59,106 bases of DNA from an uncultured Candidatus Melainabacteria bacterium (GCA_947525005.1 CANNUY010000013.1:1-59106); one strand, 5' to 3'. Shown: positions 26,521 to 36,428, numbered from the stretch's first letter. Notes: generated by a model from the sequence alone, not told the origin. Translations and numbers: made by a program.

Positions 26521-28074
26521 TTATTTTGAATCGTCCTTTTGTTTAGAAGCGATTGCATCTAATAAACTAACAACATTCATTTTTTCAAATGCGTCACAGT
26601 AGTTCCAAAGCACTGTTGGAAGAATATCTCCAGGAGTTCTGTTCGCAAACTTATATTCACAAAATCCTTTAACTTGGTTAACTGTTCCATCAACATTTGA
26701 TTTAAAATACTTACAACATTGACATAATAGAAGTGTATAACCATAGCTTTCTAGCTTTTCTGATATTTCTCTGATTGCATCAACAACTCTTAAATGGTTT
26801 TTTGTTCTATATTTTTTACGTTTATTTATAAATATAACCCTTGATAAACCTGATTCTGAAACGATTTCTAATCTACAAGGATAATATTTTTTACCATCGA
26901 ATACATTTACATGAACATTCATTTTTTGGATATTCACAGATTTTCCAGTATTCAAAATTCTTTCTCTTATAAATCTTAAGAACGGCAGATTGTAAACCAC
27001 TCTACAAAAAGCATACGCAGGATATAAGAACAAATACAAATGCTCTTTTGAATGAATTTTTGCGTGTAGCAAACTTGCACAGAAACCGATTAAGAACAAT
27101 GCAATTTCGCCACCAATTAAATAATAATTTAACCAATTTGAATCTAATGCACACTTAAATAAAAGCGCAAAACCTAAAGCTAATGTTAAACAATTAGGAT
27201 AAATCAATGATGTTATAAGTTCAGAATGTCTAAGGTTAGAAAACTTGATATCCTTAAGCATCTTAAAGAACAATCCAATTCTTGTAGTCAAAGAAGGAAT
27301 TTTCAAATCATAATTATCTATCCCAAGATAAACCTTTACATCACTATTATATCCACATTTATAATTCAATTCAGATAAATACATTGTTAGTCTTAATTCA
27401 TCTTCAGTAGTTTTTATTCTCAAATCATTAACAGAATCAATGACATTTTTCTTTATAGCCAAAATATCTGAGTTAATGGAATTGTTTAATCCTAAACTAT
27501 CTCTTGATTTTAAGATAAAGTTATTTTTGTATTGATTATATGAATATTTAATATTATCTACAAGTGTCAATTCATTATTGCAAATCAATGTTGTAGCACC
27601 AGTAATTGCATCGACATCTTGTAAAGTTTCGTTGATTTTTTCTAAAAAATCTTGGTTAACATAATATTTTGCATCAAGAAAGACATAAGCATCTAGGTCT
27701 TTAATTGGCAAATATTTTTCTGTAAGTATTGAAAAAGCCTGTTCTTTTCCTATTGTATCAACATTTTTTATATTCATTACAGTAACATCTAAATCACCTT
27801 GAAAAAGAATTTCAGATTCATCAGTACAATTATCCAAGATAACTTGAATAGTATAGTTGTTCTTTGGATAAGTTTGGTTTTTCAACTGTTTAACCAAATT
27901 TTCAATAGTAGTTTTATTGTTATGTGAATAAACTACTACGCATAAATTGTTTTTTCTTTGCTCTACATCACGATTTTTACGTCTTTTTGACTTTAAACCA
28001 CTATATACAAGTGATAAATAATAAACAGTATAAACTGTTAAATAAATAAATAATAGGTAAATGAATAGTTTCAT
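26521..28074 (-). CDS. Membrane glycosyltransferase, family 2, with C-terminal Cys-rich domain
   Basis: The 517 residues begin with a membrane segment (about 3-25) and a basic stretch, followed by a GT-A glycosyltransferase domain (NLCVVVYSHNNKTTIENLVK, VILDNCTDES, VFLDAKYYV, TTEDELRLTMYLS). Two or more membrane segments lie around 292-345. After them comes an unusual cytosolic tail of about 150 residues containing a cysteine cluster (LLLCQCCKYF, KGFCEYKF, LWNYCDAF) that could bind zinc. The domain order suggests a processive-type polysaccharide synthase with an added regulatory domain. It is coupled to hemW downstream. Confidence 0.82.
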   Translation of the reverse strand: MKLFIYLLFIYLTVYTVYYLSLVYSGLKSKRRKNRDVEQRKNNLCVVVYSHNNKTTIENLVKQLKNQTYPKNNYTIQVILDNCTDESEILFQGDLDVTVMNIKNVDTIGKEQAFSILTEKYLPIKDLDAYVFLDAKYYVNQDFLEKINETLQDVDAITGATTLICNNELTLVDNIKYSYNQYKNNFILKSRDSLGLNNSINSDILAIKKNVIDSVNDLRIKTTEDELRLTMYLSELNYKCGYNSDVKVYLGIDNYDLKIPSLTTRIGLFFKMLKDIKFSNLRHSELITSLIYPNCLTLALGFALLFKCALDSNWLNYYLIGGEIALFLIGFCASLLHAKIHSKEHLYLFLYPAYAFCRVVYNLPFLRFIRERILNTGKSVNIQKMNVHVNVFDGKKYYPCRLEIVSESGLSRVIFINKRKKYRTKNHLRVVDAIREISEKLESYGYTLLLCQCCKYFKSNVDGTVNQVKGFCEYKFANRTPGDILPTVLWNYCDAFEKMNVVSLLDAIASKQKDDSK

Positions 28075-28303
28075 AATTATAAATCTCCATAAACAGTTTA
28101 TAATAAATTTTTCAATTATACAACGATAACAACCCTTTTTTACTACTTTAGTATGACTAGATATCCTCTAAATAGTGGAGATTTTGATAAAAAATTAAAG
28201 TTCAAATAATCATCAATCGTAAAGATATTAAAAAATAGTTAAAAGTAATTTTGACTTTTTAAAAATTATTATTAAAAAGACAGCAAGAGCAAAGGAAGAA
28301 AAC

Positions 28304-28828
28304 ATGACAAGCATTAGTAATTCAAGTTCTGTAAATACATCATCATATACAGAAAAATATAAAGCGCAGTTGTCATCTTCAACAAAACGCCAATTAGAAG
28401 CACTCGGAATTGATCCAAGTTCAGTAACTTCTGAATCACAGGCTTTGGCATTAATCAAGACAAAGCAATCTGATAAGAAATTTGAAGATGCTATGGTATC
28501 AAAAACAGAAACAAGCCAAACCTCTGAAGCACAAGACAGTTCTGAAACACAAATGATTGCACAAGCAAAAACATTAGCTGAACAATTAGGAGTTTCATTG
28601 AACTCAGATGCAACATTTGATGAAATCACATCAGCAATCAATGATGCAATCCAAAAATTGATAGATAAGTCAGGTAATGACCCACAAGCACTACAACGTG
28701 CACAGTCATATATGACACAACTATCCGAGTTGAACAATCGTTATAGTTCAACGATGACCTCAACAAATAATATGTATGCTGCGATGAATAATCAAGCAGC
28801 AAATACCAAATATATGTTGGGATTATAG
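28304..28828 (+). CDS. Lineage-specific Ser/Gln-rich protein, unknown function
   Basis: No known family was recognised in these 174 residues. The first 15 residues are almost only Ser, Thr and Asn. The rest is helical and rich in Ser, Gln, Ala and Thr, with repeated helix-forming segments (MIAQAKTLAEQLGVSL, SAINDAIQKLIDKS) and an N/M-rich C-terminus. No signal peptide or membrane segment. The style recalls secreted coiled proteins such as flagellar or type III substrates, but there is no direct evidence. AAAGGAAG precedes the ATG, and a strong terminator follows, so it is monocistronic. Confidence 0.65.
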   Translation: MTSISNSSSVNTSSYTEKYKAQLSSSTKRQLEALGIDPSSVTSESQALALIKTKQSDKKFEDAMVSKTETSQTSEAQDSSETQMIAQAKTLAEQLGVSLNSDATFDEITSAINDAIQKLIDKSGNDPQALQRAQSYMTQLSELNNRYSSTMTSTNNMYAAMNNQAANTKYMLGL

Positions 28829-28858
28829 GGAAAACACCAAACAACGAAAAGAAAAACT

Positions 28859-28888
28859 AGCCTGAAGAACGTATCTTCAGGCTTTTAA
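28859..28888 (+). terminator. Intrinsic terminator after the 28304 gene
   Basis: The perfect 10-bp stem AGCCTGAAGA/TCTTCAGGCT with a five-base loop is followed by T-rich DNA. Confidence 0.9.
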
Positions 28889-29054
28889 TTTTGAAGAGTT
28901 AAATTAGGTGTTTACAGGGATTCAATATTTGTATCACAAAGTATTTATCTCAGGTTCTGAATGGCAGTTTATAGTTCTTCGCCATTCAATAACTCAAATA
29001 AATACAGAGTCTGATTGATTGACTAATCTTGGGCAGACAAGTACAATAAATACT

Positions 29055-30716
29055 ATGGAGAAGTCAGAACTAGTTGCAAAAGTAAAAGAAGCAATAAATC
29101 TTACTAAAGAAAAAGATTTCAATTCAGCAGGTAAAATTTATGTTGAATTACTAAAACACGACAAAAACAATCCAACAATACTGTCACTTCTCGGTCTATT
29201 ATATCTTAATATCGGAAAAATTAACGGGGCAAAAAAGTTATTAACGAAAGCAAACAAACTCAATCCCAATAATCCAACTACAATAGAGGCTCTTGGGTTT
29301 GTTATGTATAATCTATGCGAATTTCAAAAAGCCTGCACATTTTTTGAATCAATAATCGAGCAATCAAAAAACTATGAAGTTTATGAAAAATACATCAATT
29401 CATTAATAGAATTAAAATTTTATTCTAAAGCCTATAAAATTTCTGAAAAAGCAATCAAAATGTTTCCATTAAACAAAGAAATTTTATCTTCAATAGTCTA
29501 TGTTTGCATCTATACAGGTAGACTTCAAGAAGCAGTGAAATACTCTCAGCAACTAATATCTACTTATCCAAAATATTCTAAAAGCTGGCTAAGACAAGGA
29601 CTTGTCCAAGAAGTTATTTTTCACGATGACAAATCAGCAAAAGATTGCTATAAAATGGCACTTAAATATGGCGAAAAAACATCAGCCTATTACAACCTTG
29701 CAATCAGCTCTAACAAGACAAAAGATTATAAAAAAGCAGAATACTACATAAAAAAAGTTATAAAAATAGAAGGCTTAAACTCAAATAACTACTTTATTCT
29801 AGCGACTGCGTGTTTTGGACAAAAAAAGCTTAAACTTGGTTACAAATACTACAGCATAAAAGATTCTATGCAAAGCAAAGACCCAACAATATCAAAACTC
29901 AAAAACATTTGGGACGGCAAATCCTATAAAGATGAAACCTTATTTGTATATTGTGATCAAGGGATTGGTGATAGTTTGATGTTTTCAAGGTATTTCCCAT
30001 TCTTAAACAGCAAGTTCAAAAAAGTCATAATAAGTGGTTATCCATACCTAAAAGAACTATTCAAGCGTTCATTCAAGGATTATAAGAACTTAAAATTCAG
30101 AGTTCACACAAAAACGTTACCTAAATATGACAAAGCTGTTGTTATGTCAAATCTGCCTTATACACTAAAAAAAGAGCTAGATTTTCCGTTTTCAGAAGGA
30201 TATTTAATACCTGATAAGAAACAAATTCAACAATTCAAAGAAAAATATTTTAACACGGACAAACTAAAAGTCGGTATCTGTTGGGAAGCTGGCGCAGCAG
30301 GAATAAGAGAGCAATTAAATAGAACACTCCACATATCTGTTTTTGATGAAATCTTAAAAATGGACGGCATACAATTTTATTCACTACAATATAAACCTAT
30401 TCTTGATGACTACAAAAACTATAAAAACATCATTGATTTAAGTCCTGAATTAAAAGATTTTGATGACACATCAAGTCTTATATCAAACCTTGATGTTGTT
30501 GTGACGGTTGATACCTCAGTTGCACACCTTGCTGGCGCATTAGGTGCAAAAACATTTATGTTACTTCCATATTGTCCTGATTGGAGATGGTTTGACGATG
30601 ATAAAACTACTGATTGGTATAAATCTATGCGAATATTTAAACAAGTAGACTCAATGTTTTGGGATAAAGAAATCCACGATATAAAAACAGAACTTGAAAA
30701 AATGTTATTAAAATAA
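29055..30716 (+). CDS. TPR protein fused to a GT9-like glycosyltransferase domain
   Basis: About 553 residues from the ATG (MEKSELVAKV); a TTG 36 bp upstream is the alternative. The N-terminal half (about 5-270) holds seven or so tetratricopeptide units (LLGLLYLNIGKINGAKKLL, ALGFVMYNLCEFQKACTFF). The C-terminal half resembles heptosyltransferase-like GT-B domains that follow TPRs in many bacteria: LFVYCDQGIGDSLMFSRYFP, VGICWEAG, FYSLQYKPI, DVVVTVDTSVAHLAGALG and LLPYCPDWRWF. Such proteins glycosylate proteins or surface glycans; the acceptor is unknown. comM begins 21 bp after the stop. Confidence 0.85.
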   Translation: MEKSELVAKVKEAINLTKEKDFNSAGKIYVELLKHDKNNPTILSLLGLLYLNIGKINGAKKLLTKANKLNPNNPTTIEALGFVMYNLCEFQKACTFFESIIEQSKNYEVYEKYINSLIELKFYSKAYKISEKAIKMFPLNKEILSSIVYVCIYTGRLQEAVKYSQQLISTYPKYSKSWLRQGLVQEVIFHDDKSAKDCYKMALKYGEKTSAYYNLAISSNKTKDYKKAEYYIKKVIKIEGLNSNNYFILATACFGQKKLKLGYKYYSIKDSMQSKDPTISKLKNIWDGKSYKDETLFVYCDQGIGDSLMFSRYFPFLNSKFKKVIISGYPYLKELFKRSFKDYKNLKFRVHTKTLPKYDKAVVMSNLPYTLKKELDFPFSEGYLIPDKKQIQQFKEKYFNTDKLKVGICWEAGAAGIREQLNRTLHISVFDEILKMDGIQFYSLQYKPILDDYKNYKNIIDLSPELKDFDDTSSLISNLDVVVTVDTSVAHLAGALGAKTFMLLPYCPDWRWFDDDKTTDWYKSMRIFKQVDSMFWDKEIHDIKTELEKMLLK

Positions 30717-30737
30717 TATTTATAATATAATAAATCT

Positions 30738-32261
30738 ATGGTTTGCAAAACAATAACTGGAACAACAATAGGATTAAACGCATACAAAATAGAAGTTGAA
30801 GTTGATGTCATCAACTCAATTCCGAATATAATCATTGTAGGATTACCTGACAACGCTGTTTCAGAATCAAGAGAAAGAATACGTTCAGCAATCAAAAATT
30901 CAAGCTACACTTTCCCAAAAGGAAAAGTTATCATAAACCTTGCACCTGCTGACATAAAAAAAGAAGGTACACATTTTGATTTACCTATGGCAGTTGGAAT
31001 TTTGCAAGAAGAAGGTGTTATTGAACCTGAAAAAATAAAGAATACTGCATTTATTGGTGAATTATCATTAGACGGTTCATTAAGAGCAGTTGCAGGGGTT
31101 CTACCAATCGTTACAGGACTAAAAAAGAACGGAATAACTTCTATTTTTGTACCGAAAGAAAACGCAAAAGAAGCTGCTCTTGTTCAAGATGTAACAATCT
31201 ATGGTGCTGAACACTTGAGCGATATTGTAAACCACTTTACCGATAATCCAATAACACCAACCGTTGTGGATATCCAAAAATATTTAAACAGTGCTTTAGA
31301 AGAAGATTTTCTTTATGATTTTAAGAATGTAAAAGGTCAACAAAAAGCCAAAAAAGCGTTAGAAATAGCAGCTGCAGGTGGACACAATATCCTTATGTCA
31401 GGAAGTCCAGGCTCTGGTAAAACCTTGATGGCTAAATGTTTTGCATCAATATTACCACCACTAGAGCTAGAAGAAGCACTTGAACTAACAAAAATTTATA
31501 GTATCAGTGGATTATTAACAAGCGACAAACCACTTTTAACCCAACGTCCATTTCGTTCTGTCCACCACACAGCCTCATCTGTAGGTATTATTGGGGGTGG
31601 TTCAAACCCAAAACCAGGAGAGATAACATTAGCTCACAGAGGAGTTTTGTTCCTTGATGAAATGGTAGAATTTCCAAGAATGGTGTTAGAAACATTAAGA
31701 CAACCTCTTGAAGACGGCAAAATTGTTATTTCACGTGCCAAAACATCTGTCACTTATCCTGCTCAATTTATGTTAGTAGGCGCTATGAACCCTTGTCCTT
31801 GCGGGTTTTTAGGTGATGTAGAAAAACATTGTACTTGTACAGAAGTTCAAATTCAAAGATACAAATCAAGATTATCTGGCCCATTATTAGATAGAATTGA
31901 CTTAGTTATTAATATACCAAGACTTACGACTGATGAATTATTGAATATAAATGAAGACTCTGAACCTTCTTCTGAAATAAGAAAACGTGTTATTTCTGCA
32001 AGAAAAATTCAGATAGAACGCTATAAAGATGAGGGTATCTTAACTAACGCAGAGCTTAATTCAAACCTTATTGAAAAATATTGCAAACTTGATGAACAAT
32101 CACAAAATCTTATGAAAATGGCAGCAAGCAAATACAAATTGTCTGGTAGAAAATACGCTAGAATACTAAAACTTGCTAGAACTATTGCTGATTTATCTAA
32201 TGCAAAAGATATCGAAATGGTTCATCTATCTCAAGCACTACAATATCGTTCAGAGGAATAG
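30738..32261 (+). CDS. comM: ComM/YifB-type Mg-chelatase-like AAA+ ATPase
   Basis: ComM is a hexameric helicase that promotes branch migration when incoming DNA is integrated during natural transformation. The 507 residues are full length: an N-terminal Lon-protease-like domain (VEVDVINSIPNIIIVGLPD, GELSLDGSLRAVAGVLP), Walker A SGSPGSGKT, Walker B RGVLFLDEMVEF and a zinc-finger-like CPCGFLGDVEKHCTC insertion. It is 21 bp downstream of the TPR-glycosyltransferase gene and 3 bp upstream of an adenine methyltransferase gene. Confidence 0.95.
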   Translation: MVCKTITGTTIGLNAYKIEVEVDVINSIPNIIIVGLPDNAVSESRERIRSAIKNSSYTFPKGKVIINLAPADIKKEGTHFDLPMAVGILQEEGVIEPEKIKNTAFIGELSLDGSLRAVAGVLPIVTGLKKNGITSIFVPKENAKEAALVQDVTIYGAEHLSDIVNHFTDNPITPTVVDIQKYLNSALEEDFLYDFKNVKGQQKAKKALEIAAAGGHNILMSGSPGSGKTLMAKCFASILPPLELEEALELTKIYSISGLLTSDKPLLTQRPFRSVHHTASSVGIIGGGSNPKPGEITLAHRGVLFLDEMVEFPRMVLETLRQPLEDGKIVISRAKTSVTYPAQFMLVGAMNPCPCGFLGDVEKHCTCTEVQIQRYKSRLSGPLLDRIDLVINIPRLTTDELLNINEDSEPSSEIRKRVISARKIQIERYKDEGILTNAELNSNLIEKYCKLDEQSQNLMKMAASKYKLSGRKYARILKLARTIADLSNAKDIEMVHLSQALQYRSEE

Positions 32262-32264
32262 ACT

Positions 32265-33644
32265 ATGAAAGATTTTCCACTATATGAATTTTATTGGGAA
32301 GGTAAAGCTGAATCAAAACTACTTTCAACCTCTACGACATCAAAACAACTTATTCTTGATGAAAAAAGAAGTAAAAATTTGAATTCAACCCAAAATATTT
32401 ATATAGAAGGTGATAACCTTGATGGATTAAAGCTTTTACTTGCTGATTATAAAAACAAGGTAAAAATGATTTATATAGACCCACCTTATAATACAAGGAA
32501 TAGCTTTGTTTATAATGATGATTACAAATTAAAAACAAACAAAAGAAAAAGCAAAAACACATCAGAAACAGAAATCTCAAGAAGATATCATATCAACTGG
32601 CTAAATATGATTTATCCACGACTTTTAATCGCAAAAGAGCTACTAAAAAAAGACGGAATTATTTTTATCTCAATTGATGATACAGAAGTTTATAACCTAA
32701 AACTCATCTGCGACGAAGTTTTTGGAGAAAGCAATTTTATCTCTTGTTGTACACGAATAGCAAAAAGAACATCTAACAAGGGGACGTTTTTTAAATCAAC
32801 AAAAGACTATGTTTTAGTTTATGCAAAAGAGGTTTCAAACTTAGATGGAGTTCAATTTGAGGTTCAGCCTGATATCAATATTGAAGATTTTAAATATCAA
32901 GATGAGCGTGGCAGATACAAAAAAAGTGGAGCATCACTTTATCAGCCGTCACTTGAGCCACGAGTAAATCAACGATATTATATCGAGTGTCCTGACGGAA
33001 GTTTTGTAATTCCACCAGGGAATGTTTTTCCTGATGAAGTGTCTGATGGCGCTATTGTAAAACCTGTTTCAAACGAAGATAAATGTTGGAGATGGAGTAG
33101 AGAAACATATTTAAAGAAAAAAGATTTTCTTATGTTTTCAAGAGCACGTAAAAACTGTCCATTGATTGATAGTGAGGGTAATCCTTCAAAATGGAATGTT
33201 TATGACAAAGTTTATTACAACGAAAAGAAAAAAGAAACATTAAGACCAGAAGATATTATATATGATTATCCAAATTCAAAAGGTACAAAAGAATTACTTG
33301 AATTGGGAATATCTTTTAGTTTTGCAAAACCAAGTGGACTAATAAAATATTTAATGAAAATATCGGGTTTAAAAAATGAGGATATTATTCTAGACTTTTT
33401 TGGTGGTTCAGGAACAACAGCTCATGCCTGTATGCAATTAAATTCTGAGGACAATGGAAAGAGAAGATTTATTATTATCCAATTAAAAGAATCGCTTGAG
33501 GAGAAAACAGAAGCGTATAACAAAGGATATAAAACAATTAGCGAACTTGGAATTGATAGGATAAACAAAGTTGGGGATAAGATTGTACTAAAAAACCCTG
33601 ACAGTATAATTGATACAGGTTTCAGGGTTTATAAAATTGAGTAA
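32265..33644 (+). CDS. Orphan type III-like DNA adenine methyltransferase
   Basis: The 459 residues match the Mod subunit style of beta-class N6-adenine methyltransferases: IEGDNLDGLKLLL, the catalytic motif IV IDPPYN (DPPY at 72-75), and after the target-recognition region the SAM-binding motif I FFGGSGTTAHACMQL. It is shorter than typical type III Mod (about 600 or more), so the target-recognition part is compact. No Res helicase-nuclease or other restriction gene is near. It begins 3 bp after comM, so it is translationally coupled to a transformation helicase gene. Confidence 0.92.
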   Translation: MKDFPLYEFYWEGKAESKLLSTSTTSKQLILDEKRSKNLNSTQNIYIEGDNLDGLKLLLADYKNKVKMIYIDPPYNTRNSFVYNDDYKLKTNKRKSKNTSETEISRRYHINWLNMIYPRLLIAKELLKKDGIIFISIDDTEVYNLKLICDEVFGESNFISCCTRIAKRTSNKGTFFKSTKDYVLVYAKEVSNLDGVQFEVQPDINIEDFKYQDERGRYKKSGASLYQPSLEPRVNQRYYIECPDGSFVIPPGNVFPDEVSDGAIVKPVSNEDKCWRWSRETYLKKKDFLMFSRARKNCPLIDSEGNPSKWNVYDKVYYNEKKKETLRPEDIIYDYPNSKGTKELLELGISFSFAKPSGLIKYLMKISGLKNEDIILDFFGGSGTTAHACMQLNSEDNGKRRFIIIQLKESLEEKTEAYNKGYKTISELGIDRINKVGDKIVLKNPDSIIDTGFRVYKIE

Positions 33645-33667
33645 AGAGAGAATACAAACACAACAAT

Positions 33668-35212
33668 TTACGACTTTTCTAAGATTGTTTTAAGGTCTTC
33701 TTCTGGTGTTGTAATCGGTTTTATCTTAAACTTTTCTTGAAGCACTTTTAACACATTTGGTGAAACAAACGCAGGCAAAGTTGGACCTAAGAACATATTT
33801 TCTATACCTAAAAAAAGAAGTGTCAAAAGGATACATACAGCTTTTTGCTCATACCAAGAAAGTATAAAATATAATGGCAACTCATTTATTGAACAATTAA
33901 AAATTTTCGCTAATTCCGATGCTACCATTATCGCAGAATACGCATCATTACATTGACCGACATCTAACAACCTTGGAATACCATCAATTTCGCCAAAATC
34001 AATGTCGTTAAATCTATATTTACCACAAGCAAGGGTAAGAATAATTGAATCTTTTGGCACTTTTTTTGCAAAATCTGTATAATAGTTTCGTCCTGGTCTT
34101 GCACCGTCACAACCACCGATTAAGAAAATTCGATTTATTTTTCCTGACTTAACTGATTCTATCAATTTATCTGCAACAGACATAATAGTTGAATGACCAA
34201 AGCCAACAGTTAATGAATTTCCACCATTGATACCTGTCATTTTTTGAGGTTCTTTATAACCACCTAATTCTAAGGCTTTTTCTATAACAGGTGTAAAGTC
34301 TTTGTTTTCTCCAATATGTTGAACGTTTGGATATTCCACAACTGAGGTTGTAAAAATTCTGTCTGCATAATTATCTTTTACTGGCATTATGCAATTTGTC
34401 GTAAACAAAACTGGAGCAGGGATATCAATAAACTCTTTTTGTTGGTTTTGCCAAGCAGTGCCGAAGTTTCCTTTTAGATGTGGGTATTTTTTCAATTCTG
34501 GATAAGCGTGACAAGGCAACATTTCCCCGTGTGTATAAATATTTATGTTTTTGTCTTTTGTTTGCTCTAATAACAAGGCTAAATCACGCAAGTCGTGACC
34601 TGAAACAACGATAAATGGCCCTGCTTCAATCTCTGTTGAAACAGTTGTTGGAGCTGGTGTTCCGTAGGTTTCAGTGTTTGCTTTGTCCAGTAGTTCCATT
34701 GCGTACAAATTTATCTTACCTGTTTCTAAAACAAGATTAAGAAGTTCATCTTGAGAAAGGTTTTGAGGAAGTTTTTGAAGTGCTTTATAAAAGAATTCAT
34801 CAACTTTAGAGTTTGTATAACCCAAAATTTTTGCGTGATAAGTATACGCAGCCATACCTTTTAAACCAAATAGGATTAGAGATTTAAGACTTCTTATATC
34901 TTCATTTGCTGACCAGATAGAATTCATATCAAATTTGTTATCACAAGGAATTTTTGAAGATATTTCATCTATTAAAATTTGAATAGATTCGTTATCAAAA
35001 TTGACATTTGTAACAGTTGTAAAAAGTGCCTTTAGGATTAAGTTTATATTTTCTTCAGATTGAGAGGTACAAGAGGCAAACTCTATAATTTTATCTAACA
35101 AGACATCTTGAAGATTAGCAGTATCAGGTTGTTTTCCACAAACACCTTGAATTGTGCAACCTTTAGAATGAGCAGTTTGTTCACATTGAAAGCAAAACAT
35201 TTTATCAGACAT
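33668..35212 (-). CDS. hcp: Hybrid-cluster protein (hydroxylamine/NO reductase)
   Basis: Hcp carries a cubane and a hybrid Fe-S-O cluster and reduces hydroxylamine or NO in anaerobes. The 514 residues begin with C7-x2-C10-x8-C19-x5-C25 for the N-terminal cluster. Hybrid-cluster residues are visible in GGNSLTVGFGHST, IGGCDGARPGRNYY, LACGKYRFN and DVGQCNDAYSA, and the C-terminal SWYEQKAVCILLTLLFLG is typical. The length suggests the shorter class. The electron donor gene hcr is not adjacent. It points to an anaerobic, nitrosative-stress-exposed life. Confidence 0.95.
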   Translation of the reverse strand: MSDKMFCFQCEQTAHSKGCTIQGVCGKQPDTANLQDVLLDKIIEFASCTSQSEENINLILKALFTTVTNVNFDNESIQILIDEISSKIPCDNKFDMNSIWSANEDIRSLKSLILFGLKGMAAYTYHAKILGYTNSKVDEFFYKALQKLPQNLSQDELLNLVLETGKINLYAMELLDKANTETYGTPAPTTVSTEIEAGPFIVVSGHDLRDLALLLEQTKDKNINIYTHGEMLPCHAYPELKKYPHLKGNFGTAWQNQQKEFIDIPAPVLFTTNCIMPVKDNYADRIFTTSVVEYPNVQHIGENKDFTPVIEKALELGGYKEPQKMTGINGGNSLTVGFGHSTIMSVADKLIESVKSGKINRIFLIGGCDGARPGRNYYTDFAKKVPKDSIILTLACGKYRFNDIDFGEIDGIPRLLDVGQCNDAYSAIMVASELAKIFNCSINELPLYFILSWYEQKAVCILLTLLFLGIENMFLGPTLPAFVSPNVLKVLQEKFKIKPITTPEEDLKTILEKS

Positions 35213-35324
35213 AATATTCTCCTTTTGTTATTTTAGGCTTCTTTTTTTAATATTTTATTAAAGAACCATAATTGATATAATTAAACAGTTGGGGAATATT
35301 ATATAATTTTTAAACAATTAGTAC

Positions 35325-35378
35325 TCGTCATTCATAGCGTGCTATGTATATTCTGTAACGCTAGCGTAGAATTCCTGC
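35325..35378. repeat. Short palindromic intergenic element
   Basis: CGTCATTC ... AGAATTCC flanks two inverted repeats, CATAGC-GT-GCTATG (35333-35346) and a CGCTAGCG palindrome (35359-35366). The ends resemble those of the longer elements at 8152 and 58485. It lies upstream of hcp. Confidence 0.45.
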
Positions 35379-35389
35379 AAAACTTTACC

Positions 35390-36367
35390 CTACCACTCTT
35401 CGTCGGTTTCGTCCCTAAATCTATCTCTTTCATCAGGAGCTAAGTAATTGTCATAAGAACGGTTGCGTTCTTCTAGTTCTAACTTTCTTGCTCGTAAATA
35501 CTTTTCTTCATCGTGTCTATATTTTTCTGATAACCTGTCGTCCTCGTCCCAATCAGGATCAAACCCACTTTCAAACCTATATTCCCGATTTAAACGATTA
35601 ACATCTTTTTTCAAATTTTTAATGCGTTTTTGTTTTGCAGAATTACGGTTTTCATTCCAATTTGGTTGCTCGTAATCATCGTCATCATCATATTCATCAT
35701 ATTCATCATATTCGTCATAATCATCGTAATCATCATATACTTGGTTTGTTTGATTTCTAGAATTTTCCCTTTCTACAGCATCTTGCATTTCTTCTTCTGT
35801 AGCAAAACCTGACATAAGTTCTCTAGCCGTCACAAATTCAAAAGATTCTAAATCTTTTGAATTCAGCATATCTCTATATGAAATAAAGAAATTTCTTGCA
35901 GTATTCAAATCAATATTTTTTAACCTTGTTGCTGTTTCATTATCAAATTGAGAACTTTTAACTGGTAACAATTTTCCTATAATTTCATCTCGTGTATCTT
36001 TTGTAAATTCACCTGATAAATCAATTAAATTCAAGATATTTCTAAGTTTTATCAATTCTTGTGTAGGGATTTTTTCATCAAGTATATCATCACTTTTCTT
36101 ATTTGGTTCATTCTTATCAACTGATTGACTCCAATCTTTAAAACTTGAAATCTTACCCGTATTTTTAACTGATTGATTAGAAGTTTTATGGCTGGAAGAT
36201 TGTCTTACATCATTTGAGCTTGTATTAAACAAATCAAGAATACCTGCAATCACAAAAATAACTACTATTCCTAGAAGAATCCAAGTGACTGGACTTGAAA
36301 ATATTGTTGTTAGAACGTACGCAACAACTACAAAAACAAGAAAATACTGCATAAAATACCTCTGCAC
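35390..36367 (-). CDS. Membrane protein with acidic Asp-Glu-Tyr repeat tail
   Basis: No known family was recognised in these 325 residues. Two hydrophobic segments at the N-terminus (about 3-22 and 27-47) anchor it. A Ser/Asn/Lys linker leads to a helical region (IKLRNIL... , about 105-205), then a run of DDYDEY units near residues 215-235, encoded by a short tandem DNA repeat. The last 90 residues are extremely rich in Asp, Glu, Arg and Tyr and probably disordered. The acidic tail might bind cations or basic proteins. Monocistronic. Confidence 0.65.
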   Translation of the reverse strand: MQRYFMQYFLVFVVVAYVLTTIFSSPVTWILLGIVVIFVIAGILDLFNTSSNDVRQSSSHKTSNQSVKNTGKISSFKDWSQSVDKNEPNKKSDDILDEKIPTQELIKLRNILNLIDLSGEFTKDTRDEIIGKLLPVKSSQFDNETATRLKNIDLNTARNFFISYRDMLNSKDLESFEFVTARELMSGFATEEEMQDAVERENSRNQTNQVYDDYDDYDEYDEYDEYDDDDDYEQPNWNENRNSAKQKRIKNLKKDVNRLNREYRFESGFDPDWDEDDRLSEKYRHDEEKYLRARKLELEERNRSYDNYLAPDERDRFRDETDEEW

Positions 36368-36428
36368 TTATTATATACAATTTTTAAAAAATTTCAAATA
36401 ATTCAATTCAACAAGAAGATTTTATTAT

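Noticed and set aside
28228..28737. 169-codon frame antisense to the Ser/Gln-rich gene
   Set aside because: It is almost wholly opposite a gene that has a good ribosome binding site and terminator. Its Ser/Asp/Val/Ala composition is what reverse reading of Ser/Gln/Ala codons produces.
30419..30895. 158-codon frame antisense across the TPR-glycosyltransferase/comM junction
   Set aside because: It overlaps two well-supported genes on the other strand, including motifs conserved in both families.
35660..35750. CRISPR-like repeat array
   Set aside because: The short tandem units are in frame inside a coding region, without spacers; no CRISPR array or cas gene was seen anywhere in the window.
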